From contig JAFMOC010000011.1 in assembly GCA_019802505.1 (NCBI GenBank), positions 4,788,001 through 4,852,000 on the forward strand: a DNA stretch of 64,000 nucleotides, written 5' to 3'. This document shows positions 33,976 to 64,000 of the stretch, piece by piece (the first letter of the stretch is position 1; each line of letters begins with the position of its first letter). Source of the DNA: Corydoras sp. C115. Its lineage: Eukaryota; Chordata; Actinopteri; Siluriformes; Callichthyidae. The notes below the pieces were generated by a model that saw only the letters and a list, made by a program, of their open reading frames with translations, had not been told where the DNA came from and ran no database searches. The position numbers and the translations under genes were made by a program.

Positions 33976-36900
33976 TCACAAATACAGGAACCATTCTTTC
34001 TTGGAAGCATATCCATCAGGTGACGGGGCTTTTTCTCTGCACCACAGTGCTGTCTAGCCTTAAATTCTCATGTTTAAATGCTTATTGTAACTTTTCATTC
34101 TTGTGATTGTGAAATCACACCTGACATATTAATAATCTTTCTTAAGTTTCCTAAATAATGAATTACTTATTAACCTGTGAAATTAAAACCCCAATATTCA
34201 CGAGCCATCATCTCTTTGCAATTGTTGGCTACACGGATGAGTCAGTTTTCTCCTATTCTCTACTCTCTCATGTTATTTATAGCTGGCTAACACCTGATAA
34301 ATCAATTCATGTCTTGATGTTGTTCATTTAGGGTATTCTTAGTCTTTCACATCTTTAGATGTGATCCCTCCAAATCCTGTCATAATATGTCTTGTAATGT
34401 TCTTATCTGGATGCCATATAAAAGGAATTTTATATGGTTTAGTAACTTCTTTTCCATCATTTTGTAAACTTGCTCATTATTTTTCATTTTGGTTTAATAG
34501 ATTTTCAGCAGCTTGCTGATGCACTTGTTCTCAAAAGCTGGAAGATGTTTATCTTTCTCTTTCTTTAGTGTCACAGAAGCTAATGCCTTACTGGATTTTT
34601 ATTGCCTGCTTTGTTAATTTATAAATGCCAAATTGTAATAGGATGACTCAAGAAGGTCAATATAATAAAAAATGGTAAAAAGTTAAATGGGACTTAAATG
34701 GTAACAAAAATCTGTAACTTTACAACCTTTTATTTAATAGCATGTCTTTTAAAATGAAAACAGAGCCTTAGTAGGCATGGGTTAAAATAGCTTTGAACAT
34801 CTTTAAAAAAACTCAATTGCAGAATGTCAAGTGTTTGTAAAACTGGAATTGTATTAACTATTTGTCTCTTGTAGTTGGATAGAAATACATTTGCAGTATA
34901 ATATAATACATTATCTTACAATTTACCTGATTGGTTAACATATAGAGCAGAAAATGTTATAGTTTTCTTGATATTTGATTTACTCTGTTCTGAAACACAT
35001 AAATATTATATAATATATATTTGGCTATGATTTATTGTTTGTAAATAATGGTCTGGATTTGTAACATTTGTAAAACCCGAAGCATCTGAAGCTTACATAG
35101 ATATTAAAAACAGACTGGAGCTTTTATAGGCTGTTGTCTCCTCGGGGGTTGCTTGTGAAACACAATTAACATTAAACACAATAAGCGTAATAGCAGAGTA
35201 GAGAAGAATGCAGTACATGGCACTCTGACCTCACAACAAGAAGGTCCTGGTTTGGTTTCTTGCATAGATCAGGCAAAGTCTGTTTTGTGTTCTGTTTTGA
35301 GTTGTGCGCATGAGCAGCATGTTTAGCTTGGTTTTCTCTCAGGGCAAGCTGGTGTGTGTATACATGTGTGTGCATGCGCACAAGTTTGGACAAGTGGCAC
35401 CAGTCCAATTCCCATTTTAAGCAATACTGTTTTTTCTTTAAATAAATAAATAGATGGTGTTGCATACACTAGCTACTACGTTTAAGGTTAAATGTATTAG
35501 ACCATTTTATAATACCTCAATATATTTACTGTATGTGTTTTGGTAAGTTATTGCTGTGATTTATTATTATTGTTAAATAAAAAGTCATTTTGTGACAGGT
35601 TTTATGAAATTGGATGATGTTATAGAAGTAATGCAAGTATATGTTCATGTGCTTAACCATGAATACATGTGTGTATTGCATGCTTGTAACGTGTTGAGAG
35701 TAATAAGGTTTACCTCACACACATTCCTTACTCTGCTTGCAGTGATCTATGGCGACAAGTTGCCATTACCAGAACCATGATTTAGCATCTGTAACCTTTT
35801 CCAGCTGTTCGTTTGTGCTAAAGGTGTCATGAGGAAGTCAACATCAGGATGGCAGGTTTTGTGTGATCTGATGCACCTGCTATTGGTTTTGTATTATGGC
35901 TATTGGCTGTCTCCTTATCTCGCACTCTTCTATTGTGACCTTCCTTTTATGGCAATAGTTTGCATTTTCCCCTCTTTATTGAATGTATGGAATACACTTT
36001 GTGAAAACTTTTGAAAGCAAGATCTAAACTTCAGTCAGATTTTGTGTCAGAGTAGCCACTCAAAAGGAAACGTCTATTTTTCATTATGTGTCTTTCTGAA
36101 ATCTTACATATCAAATATAACATCACACAGATGCGAGCCACCTATGTTGATTTATTCTCATACCATGACAGATGTTGACTTTTGCAACTTTTCGTGATAA
36201 CAGTATGAATGTTCAATTTTGTCGTTGGCACTCAAAACCTGGAGGCTGGTTGGATGTACTGCTAAATTTTCTGAAACATCTTTGGAGATGGATTATTGTA
36301 GTGAAATGTACATTACATTCATGGGCAACAGCTCTAGTTGACATTCCATGCGCCCTTAAAATTTACAACATCTGTGGCATTGTTCTATGCGATAAAACTA
36401 CAGATTTTAGAGTAGCCTTTTAGTGTCGCCAGCCTAAAGCATATAATCAGCATAAAAATTATAAGCAAATAAAATGTAATCATGCTGTCTAACCAGAATC
36501 TTGATATACTACACCTATGAGGTCGATTATCTCAGCAAAGCATTAATGATCAATAAGACAGATTTAGACATATGTTTAAACAATATTTGAGAGAGAATGT
36601 TCATTTTTAGATCTTTGAGTTTAAATTATAAAATATAGGAGCAAAAACAAGTGTTGTGTTTACGTTTTTGTTCTATGTACTGTGAATTGAAACTTGCTCT
36701 TTTTAAACCTTTACATGATTATTTACAAAGTGTGGCGTCAACAGTTCAGTAAGTCACCATTCTTTTCTTACTAAGGTTTTTAATGGATGCACCTTATAGA
36801 CCCAACACTGATACCCTTACATGATGGAAGTTTTTTTTACAAAAGGAACCTAGGCATTCATTTGGGTAGAACATTTAGACAGTACACAGTACAAAATAAA

Positions 36901-39340
36901 ATACACACCTGGGGATCAAACATTCTGGCCCAGATGTGGCTAAATCCGCCCATTTCCATCTGGCCCACCACTCCTGTGGTCCACATATGCCCCAGATTAA
37001 AACCATGGGTATTGACATTTCCAATCAGCGAGTCATTCTTATTTGATACTGCTGCTACTACTTAAATGTAATTTAATAAGCAGATATTTAAATAATTAAA
37101 CCTGTCTATCACCACCGATCATCGCAGGCATGACATTGAGGTTACACTAAAATCAACCTCATTTAGATTCTGATGGCTGATGTGACCACCATACAGTCCT
37201 GTAACTGAATGACATATGCATTCTTTTTGCCAACTGGCAGATTTAATAAATAAATACATTTTTGGTAAATGGCTCTATAAAGTCAAAATGTATAATCCAA
37301 ATAAGGTTAGAAGATGATATAAACAGTTTTTAATTTCTGCATCCTTAAATGTGAACTATGTACACTATAAAACAAAAAGTAAAAGTTTTAGTTACATTAT
37401 CTGAGGGCCATGTTTTTTACAGTTCAGTCAAATTTTCTCAAATTGAATTTCCTTTGAAAGTTAAACCATGTACTGGTTTCTTCTGCCAGTTTCTGTTGTT
37501 CATCTGAACCATGTGTGCGTTTCTAAAACTATATAGTTCACCTTTTGATCTCAACACATTGTTGGCTGTTTTAGACTTTACACAATATTTTGATAACACC
37601 TCCTCATTTCAGGTTAAATGTCAAAATACTCAATTAAACGAGTTGATAACTTTAATTGCTGTAATTTCTCACAAGCTGCAAAAGTTTCTTGTAATTGTTA
37701 TTTTCGTTGTAAAGGTCATCAGGAGATTTTCCAATAACCCAATCTCTCAAACATTAGTTTCAAATCAGCCTGTTTTTCTAAATTATATTAATTAATTAAA
37801 TGAAGAAAATATTTACTGTATGAAATTCCATTTCCATTTTAAGAGTGAGGTAACAGTATAAAGTTACAGCTACAGGATATTTACTTAATATTTACTGAAA
37901 AGTTCTACAAAAGCCATTCAACTTAAATTAAATTAATGGATTCTTATTTTCTATTAAAGCCATGGGGGGAAAAATCCTGTTTCTGGTCTCAGTTGCAACA
38001 CTGTGCTTTGGATTAGACAGTATATTAGACTATATAGAGAGGAACGTTTGCATGTAATTATGCACCTTCAAATAGCAAAACTTCATGTAATCCGACTATT
38101 TTGATCTAAATTAAACTAGATCGCACAATTCAGGACATTTTTCACACAGAGGTAAGAGATTACAGAGTTTAGAGAAGTCATTTGCTGATTTGGGTCGTTT
38201 TTTTAAACCTGTCATTGTATTCATTTATTGATTTTAAACCCGTATGTATTTGGTGATATTTTACATTTAATTATAATGATGAGGATTTTAATATTTATAT
38301 GGCTGTCATCTAAACATATTTTACTTGGGCATCTTTTAGCAAATATAAGTATGAAGCTTGTCAGAAGTATTTTTCATTCAAAATATAATTTATTGCTGTA
38401 AATAATATCTTATAAAATGTAAAATTCACTTGGCACAAATCTACATTTTTGACGTCATAAAATCAGCTTATATATTTGTCAAAAGTTTACGTCATTATCT
38501 ATTTCATCATTACCCATTTATAATTTGTTGTACAGGCACTTAGATATTGGCAATATATTTTGTTATTTAACTTAAATCAACTTTGTTTATAAAACAGTTT
38601 AAGAACAACAAAAGTTGTAACAAAGTGCTATACGCAATTGATCATTAAAACACAACGTACACCAAAAATATAATCAATAAAACAGTAATAGGAATACAAC
38701 CATTAACATTAAAGGACATCAAAGTGTATTATATATAAAGTGTATAATATTTCTTTGTAGATCATGGCAGTAACTACATAGCAATCAGCTCCTTTTTCTT
38801 TAGGTTTTGAGAGGGTGAGCAAAAATAAGAATATGTATTGTTAGATTTCTTTTCGCTGGTGTTAATGAAGAGTTGTATATTATATACATGAGGAAGATAA
38901 AGAGCTATATTATATTATCATATCCTAATGATAATCGAAATTATAAATTGCCTTATTGTTAATAAACGTTTTCAGTTAGCAGTAAATGAATCAGAATAAC
39001 GTGTTTCCTTTAAAGCTCCAAATTAAATAGTCTTATAGACCAGGAAGCAGAACTGTTGAAATGTGGTGAGATGTAACTTGTAGGCAGACACCATTATGGT
39101 CATGTTGTTCTTTTATCTATAGTGCTTCCAATAAGTTATAATTGAAGCTGTTTCATTATTGTGTCCGGTGTGCTGTTTTGTAATTAATCCGATCCTAAAA
39201 TTATTTCTGTTGTTTATAGCCATCCAGTAAAATCTGTGCCACCCTGCCTTTAATCTGCTGTGTAATTATTCGTCGCGTGTTTCCATTTTTTTTTTTTTTT
39301 ATTTTTTTTTTTATTTTTTTGGGGGCAGACTGAAAAGTGC
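33976..39340. other. Intergenic between errfi1 and pax7, no gene seen
   Basis: Very AT-rich, and without SINEs, unlike the flanking regions. No ORF has recognisable similarity. Confidence 0.5.
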
Positions 39341-39344
39341 GGGC

Positions 39345-39827
39345 AGCTTGCTGCGCTCTGATTGGTCGCCTGAATCCGGCGGCACTCCTTCGGTCCGCGT
39401 CGATAAAAGAACAGCCTGCCGAACCTATTGGCGCGCAGGAACCTCCCTTTTGCACCTTGCGCCAAAAAAAGTTGTCCAGTTAAACTACTATTTGGGCTCC
39501 GCGCGCACTTTGTAATCAAAACCTGCCGGACCTTTGAAAACACCGCGAAGAATTACGCAACCATTGTCCACTCGAGGAGCGTCTGGAGTTGACCGCCCGC
39601 CTCCATCGCGAGCGCGCTCGCCCCTGCTGTAGTTGTAGTTGTAGCCTCTGTTTTTCTCAATCTCTCCAAACATCAAGAGGGGAAATAACTTTTTTTTTTG
39701 TTCGTCGTAGGAGTTTTCATACATCACTGTTTGGATAACTGTTTTTGTTGTTGGATTCTATAAATAGCACTCTTTGCAGAGTTTGAAGCCCGTAAGTGCT
39801 AAAGTGTGCCTCCTTAATAAAAGCAGG
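39345..39827 (+). promoter_or_regulatory. pax7: pax7 promoter and 5' UTR region
   Basis: GC content rises sharply at 39340. Inverted CCAAT boxes (ATTGG) lie at 39361-39365 and 39427-39431, a TATA-like GATAAAAG at about 39402, and a second TATA-like TATAAATA at 39759-39766, 62 bp before the ATG. A start near 39430 with a 400-nt leader is my preferred reading; the alternatives cannot be separated without transcripts. Confidence 0.55.
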
Positions 39828-58149
<18,322 letters not shown>

Positions 58150-58444
58150 GTACGATGCTGGTTAACTTGATAAGCATTTTATCTTGTTAAACATGGATAC
58201 AAAATTAAGTGACATGGAGGTGCAGTGGTTAGTGCTGTTGCTTAAAGGCAAAAAAAAACAAAAAACAAAATTAATTCCTGAACAAGGTGTGAATTGGAAA
58301 AAGTACAATGCCTCTTGGAGTGTGTGCATAATTGTTTGTCTGCTGTGGACTGATGTCACAATCAAGAAATATCTTTTGTTACAACTAAAAAGTATAAAAA
58401 AAGGTGTAGTTTTATTAAACATATGTAGTTTTGGCAGTTCAATT

Positions 58445-58600
58445 TCAAGTTCATTTATTTATATAGCGCTTTTTACAATAGCACAAATCAGTGTTACAAA
58501 TTTCTATGCCTGAACCCCCAAAGAGCAACCTGAAGCAACAGTGGCAAGAAAAAATACCCTTGACCAAGGCTCAGTGGGGATATCAACCTCCTTGAGTGGC
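58445..58600. repeat. Dispersed repeat with TTTATATAGCGCTTTT core
   Basis: Same family as 31195-31310, here extending through 'ccccaaagagcaacctgaagc' and 'agtggcaagaaaaaatacccttgac'. Confidence 0.6.
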
Positions 58601-58661
58601 CAGGCAGCATCAGCAGTGCAGGACACACATGTAGAGATGTGCAATGATTAGGTGTATATTT

Positions 58662-58786
58662 TCATTCATTCATTCATTCATTCATTCATTCATTCGTTCA
58701 TTCATTATCTTCCACTTAATCCTCAACATCCAGGGGAGTATGCTTTGGGCGCTGGCAGAAACACCCAAGACCCAGGGATCCCTAGA
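58662..58786 (-). mobile_element. SINE tail fragment with (ATTC)n expansion
   Basis: (ATTC)n, then TATCTTCCACTTAATCC, CATCCAGGGGAG and GGGCGCTGGCAGA. Only the tail-proximal third is present. Confidence 0.75.
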
Positions 58787-58799
58787 ATAACATAATATC

Positions 58800-60100
58800 A
58801 GCGCTGCATTCTCTACTAACTACGAGTGTCAGCGCAGACTCTCACAGATCACCACACCAACATTGTTAAACCTAACATCTACACCTTTATCTACAAGGAA
58901 TTAATTATATGTAGTAAAACATAATCCCTCTCCATTAAAAGCAATGATGCTCATTCAAAACAATAATCTCAGTGTGTTTTGCATTATTTAACTCTTACCT
59001 ACATTCTATCTTGGGCCTTTTCAGTTTAGCTGGTGAGATCTGGTAAAGTTTTATTCCTATAACAAAATAAGAGAATCATTTTTCTTGCATTTAATTCTCA
59101 TCTGAATTACAAACACCCCCTTATTGGTTGCACAGATAGCTGAAACATTGAAAAGGAAACTACAGTAGAGTTATAGTAACAGCTGTGGTGGAGGGGGATG
59201 AAACAAGCAGAAGTGCATTCCTGATGGATTTCTCACTCCATCTCTTGGCTGGGATTGTTTCTTCCCACCACTTTCAAGCCCACCGCTGCCCCTTGTAAAA
59301 TTTGCTGCATGTCATAGAGGATCCAACAAGCTCTCCAGGGAAGCCATTCCACACCAGCAACATTAATCAATCAGAGCTGGTGAAAAAAAAACCCAAAAGA
59401 ATAAAACATGGCCACTTACCTCAGCTGTGCTGCTTCTCATTTCTGGTACATGCACAACTCGGACCATGTTGTTCTTTTGCTCTTATCAGTCTTTGTAAGT
59501 TTAGAAATATTAATTTGTAGTGTTTTGATCTTCTGTGTATAAGACAGCATGGCTTATGTCACAACCAATGTCACACATACTTTAATTAATGTCCCTCCCT
59601 CAGCAGGATTTCTGCAGTAGGTCTTGCAATGATGAAAGTTTTGGAGATTTGCTAATACTAACTTAGTTGTACCAAAAAGTGTTCACAAACCCCAAAAGTT
59701 ATGTTACTTCTTTTAAAAGGTAAACCATACATGTGTCATGTAACATAGACCTACATTCAAAGTTACAACTGATATACAGGTTATAAAAAACACCCCATGG
59801 AAGAAAAGTTAGGAAATTTGAGTGCAGTTCAAAACTGTTCAGACGTTTTGCTCTCAGTCGACATGAAAAATTGATTTTTGTGCGTGCAGAATCAAATGCT
59901 GATACTCTCTCTTGCTTTTGGACAGATAAACTTAATGTCATCATTAAAATGATTTACATGAATATTGTTTTTCACTATTTGTCATATTTGTTGAAAATTA
60001 TACACAAATCATGATGAGGAATATATTCCTTGATTAAACCAATATTTAGTAACATTTAGAGGATTCTACAAATTGTACATTGATTTTAATTGTAAGATTT
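58800..60100. other. pax7: pax7 intron 5, first part
   Basis: No exon or strong repeat. The block 59210-59350 looks less degenerate than its surroundings. Confidence 0.4.
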
Positions 60101-60103
60101 TAT

Positions 60104-60395
60104 GACGTATTTGGCACAGTGGCTCAATGCTTAGCATGTTCACCTCTCAGTGCTGAAGACCCAGGTTCGAATCCCAATCTGGGTGCAGTTTCCATGTTCT
60201 TCTCTTGTCCACGTGGGTTTTCTGAGTCCTTTGGTTTCCTTCCACAGTCGAAAAATATGAATTCAACTTAAATGGGCTGCTCCAAATTGCCACTATAATA
60301 ATGTGTGAGTTAGTGAGAGTTTGAGTGTGCCCAGCGATGGATTGGTACCCAGTCCTAGGTGTATTTGAGGAAGATATTGGATGAATGGATGGATT
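60104..60395 (+). mobile_element. Older DANA-like SINE
   Basis: GGCACAGTGGCTCAATGCTT head, GGTTCGAATCC B box, CCCAGCGATGGATTGG, (ATGG)n tail; moderately diverged with a deleted 3' body. Confidence 0.8.
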
Positions 60396-60399
60396 TCAT

Positions 60400-62109
60400 G
60401 GCATGTCATATTGGTGCATTAACACAGATCTACATACAATTAGTACAGAGGTGCAGTCAGAGTAAACTAGCACATGTCAAATGTAGCATTCTTTTGAAAA
60501 AAGTCATGACATGACAAAATTAAAGTGTTCAGTACATAAGTAAAAGGATAACTTATATACGCACTAAAAAGAAAGCTGTTTGTGCTGCTGTTTGATTTAA
60601 TCCTTAAGGAATATATCCAGCATACCGAGCAATTTTGACTTTTGGAAGAACCTTTGAATTATTTGTGTCGAGTGGAACAGAGAACAAAACACAGAACAGC
60701 ACTTGTCTTACGTTTAGCTAGCTAGCCAACTTGGCTAGTTAAGAAAAATGTGCATTAACATGTGCATTTATTTCATTGGTACTTTTGTCTAATGTGCTCA
60801 GGTGTTTGCCATTTCTGTTTAATAACTTTACACTTAAATGCTTGTCTTTGTTCGGATTTTTTTAAAAAACATCATGGGCTGTTTACATATTTGTGCTTAT
60901 TTTACTTTAATCATGCACAAATATTTATTTCCTTTATTTTACTTACAGTGTATTTATCATGATGGTATGGTATTATATCTTTTTGATATTAATTAAAAAA
61001 AGAGCTCTGCTCATTTGAATTACTGTGATTGCTGGCATGGCTATTAAGTGGCCAGATTGGTTTGTATGAAGCAAAAATCAAATACATTTTCAGTTTAAAG
61101 ATTATTAAGGGTATTAGACAAATTAGGCTTTTTTAATTAAAAAATGGGGCATTCCATAACTTAATAATTCCATTCCATAATCCCAACTAAACAAAAGCAA
61201 ATTGGCCTAAAAAATCACAACAATAATAATTCCTGCAGTTGGCACTCGCAGTGCAGCGATGTTGGCGTAATGTCAATGTGAGTACTGCAAATACATTATT
61301 AAGACATCAGTAGAATTTAATGTTTTTATTGGCATGTGTATTAACAGAAAGGTATTGATGTTAAATACTGTAGCAGTTATAAGCTAATTTACTTACATAA
61401 AAGAACCTATAAATATTGTACTGATATTAACTATCCATCACACAGCCACTAATAACAATTTATTAAAATATCAAGGTGTGACTATGTGAGTTATGCCAAT
61501 AAGGAAATCACAGTCATAATGACCTCCCTGTTCCATATGAGTGTTAATGGATGGGTGTGACAAAACCAAATAACTATTGGATTGTTGCATTTATCTAGGT
61601 GCCAAAAATGGTTTTGCTGTGCTAAATCTGGCATTAACGTGTTTTTTTGTGTGGAAGTTTTAAGACATTTAAGGAGACTTATTAGGCATTATAATAAACA
61701 CTTGGAGTGTACACTGAGTAACATGACCATTTGGGATGAACCTTCTAATCTTCTTGATATATTTTCCCAATTAACAGAAGCAAATTACTCATGTACAAAC
61801 ATAAGCTATTGTCATCTATTGTCATCTATAAGTCATCTATGTTTAGATGAAGCAATCATAATGGCTATTTTTTGGGTAGCTCAGAAACAACTGTAGCAGT
61901 CAATATAAATACCATATGATTAGAAAACACACAAACAATTATGAGTAACTGTCTCTTTGGCCATTGCGGGTTCTTAGTAGGATGGCTGCGATCATATATT
62001 TTGCGGTGGGGAAGGTGTCTGACCCTCTTGGCTTTTGGCAGACCCTGCAGCCTCGATGTCAACCCACTTGTGAACAGCTGCTTCGACACAGTTTCCATAT
62101 GTCAAAGAG

Positions 62110-62142
<33 letters not shown>

Positions 62143-64000
62143 GAGAGGGAGGAAGATAGCGAAAGGGTTGGGGGAGTGTCTGTCAGTGTTGTCCAGAAAA
62201 AACACTACAGGAAAATGATGCAATGATCCAGTGAGCATGTAGTGTTTTAACAGTGTTTTAACCTTCAGTTCATGGTCTATTCATTATTCTGTCTGATCAT
62301 CTGTCAGTGTCACACGTTTGTTTACTTTTTCTCCTGCTTTAAAAATGACCAACAATATTGACCGATCCATATCTGGTTAACAACATGGTTTCATCTACAG
62401 TAGCATATCTACCTATCTTTACTGATATTATTGAATTTATCATGACCAAGTGTGTAATGTTATACTAAATATGTTTAATAAACTAAACTTAATTAGTAAG
62501 ATAATTTCCCTGTTTCCATCCCCTTTACAGTGAGAGACTCAGGTCTGTTTTTTTTTTTCCTTGTCTGTCTTTGATCCAGTCTAGATATTAGGCTTCTAGG
62601 TCACAAGTGTTAGTTTCCAAGTTGGTGAATTATACCACATGAGCCATAATCGATCCCAGAAAAATCTGGATTCAATAATCCTGAGCTTAATTCTAACAAG
62701 ACATGCAAAATGGGAACATCCTAACCTTACATAAATGGCGAAGCATGACTGAGTGTGTGTGTTTGCACACACTTTACCATTATTTAATCCATCTGTCACA
62801 TATGGGTGTAGTAAAAGCTGGAGTTGTGGAAGAAACTCCTGGATAGGTGCCTGTTTTTGGTGAATGTTATCACTTTTTGACCTTAGGCCTTATATGGTCA
62901 TCTATGTCAACCCCAAATATCCATCCCGACTCTGACCTGGCTAGCAGCACTTTGGCCTTCTACACACAGAGAGATTGATGTGGGCCTTTTTACGCCTCTC
63001 AGGCAATACTATGTTGTACTTTTTGCTGTGAAATTCAATCAGGTTAGCCAGGTTTTTCTCCACAGTGCCAACTGTCTGCCCCCAACCCATGTAACAGAAC
63101 CGTTAATCCTAGGAAGATATATAGCCTTGCTACTGCTGCAGAATGAGAGTGAAAGGAGAATTGATTGATATAGGAAAGTGGAGGGTCCTATCCCAGACTT
63201 AGCGTACCCCAGCTGGCTTCAACCGTTTTCTCTTGTGCTGAAACGCACAGTACAATCACATTTGTTCACCATTTGATTTTCTCTTTGTCTCTACCTTACT
63301 CAGCCAAGTGATTGAGTGTATATTGAATTTTTCCACTTCCTCTCAATACTGTGAGAGAACAGGTCCTTCAGCACTGTCATCATCTAAAAGTATGGTTCTT
63401 CAAATCTTACTTTCGTACTTCAAAATCACTTGAATTATACCAAGAAACATAAAATGACTCTTAAGCTTCTGCTTCTACTTTTGTCTTAACTCAATCAGCA
63501 GTTTGTACATGGATTTTGGTTTAAAACGATGCAGAATGCAACAGATATATGTTGTATAAAACAGAATGTTTAATTTTTGTTATAAAAAAATCATTCATAT
63601 ATATTCATATTAATATATATATATATATACACAATAAATTATACTATTGCATACTATTACTATTACATTTATACTATTTATTTACAGATTTAAATTAATT
63701 AAATAAGTAATATTGCCCTTAAAATTACCATTGTTTGATTTTTTTTGTTTAGGATTAAATATGTTTTAACCCAGGGCTAACAGCATGCACCACAAAGAAA
63801 TGATAGCTTATTATATGATTGAATATAATTGTATTATATAATTGAAACATTAGGGCCTTAATGGGAAAAAAACTATTAAGTATAAACTGGATCACTACAC
63901 TATTATTTGAGTAATTTTAAATTTCTTTTTACCAGTGTGAAACTCAAGTTGATCTTTGTGTTAGTACTGTCAGTTTTGATTTAGTGTAAAACCATGTCAT
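60400..64000. other. pax7: pax7 intron 5, remainder to window edge
   Basis: A (GA)n tract lies at 62106-62150. The next pax7 exon (homeodomain helix 3) was searched for and not seen, so intron 5 is longer than 5.85 kb. Confidence 0.5.
62106..62150. repeat. (GA)n-rich tract
   Basis: Imperfect AGAGAA repeat of about 45 bp. Confidence 0.85.

Noticed and set aside
35172..36423. Several 60-97-codon ORFs between errfi1 and pax7
   Set aside because: Short, unrelated to known families, with no splice partners; expected by chance at this length.
58150..64000. Next pax7 exon encoding homeodomain helix 3 (WFSNRRARW)
   Set aside because: Looked for in the remaining sequence and not found; presumably beyond the window.

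Overview
This is eukaryotic nuclear DNA from a bony fish. The genes are vertebrate and split by GT-AG introns, the intergenic DNA is AT-rich, and microsatellites are abundant. A tRNA-derived SINE resembling the zebrafish DANA family occurs about two dozen times. The SINE type, and a dispersed repeat I associate with ostariophysan fishes, suggest a catfish, characin or cyprinid relative; that placement is inference.

Three protein-coding genes are supported, all on the + strand. (1) 5502-11003: a complete 13-coding-exon gene for a 426-residue Gfo/Idh/MocA-family NAD(P)-dependent oxidoreductase. (2) about 20760-30700: errfi1 (Mig-6/RALT), the feedback inhibitor of EGFR-family kinases, with a non-coding CpG-rich first exon and three coding exons giving 358 residues. 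(3) from about 39400 past the right edge: the 5' half of pax7. Five coding exons are present (paired domain, octapeptide, and homeodomain up to helix 3), and the remaining exons lie outside the window. The three genes act in unrelated processes (metabolism, receptor-kinase feedback, and muscle-progenitor/neural-crest transcription), so their proximity is probably conserved linkage rather than a pathway.

Layout: 1-5500 is repeat-rich flank with a promoter-like GC-rich inverted repeat at 449-583. 5500-11000 is the oxidoreductase gene, with SINEs in introns 9 and 12. 11000-20750 is intergenic, ending in a SINE cluster that abuts the errfi1 promoter. 20750-30700 is errfi1, with an eight-copy 166/175-bp minisatellite in intron 1 and a 655-bp tandem duplication in intron 2. 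30700-39350 is intergenic, with a SINE pair and an L2-like LINE tail. 39350-64000 is pax7, with a 1.6-kb CTCACT low-complexity block at the start of a 15.8-kb intron 4. Several repeat-free stretches inside pax7 introns are candidate enhancers.

The most interesting signals are these. A dimeric SINE at 9895-10770 carries a 25-bp piece of unique DNA from a second locus at 19344-19368, which points to read-through transcription and retroposition of two neighbouring SINEs as one unit. pax7 shows two alternative-splice signatures directly in the sequence (tandem acceptor giving +/-Gln and tandem donor giving +/-5 residues). errfi1 has lost one of the paired tyrosines in its EGFR-inhibitory segment.
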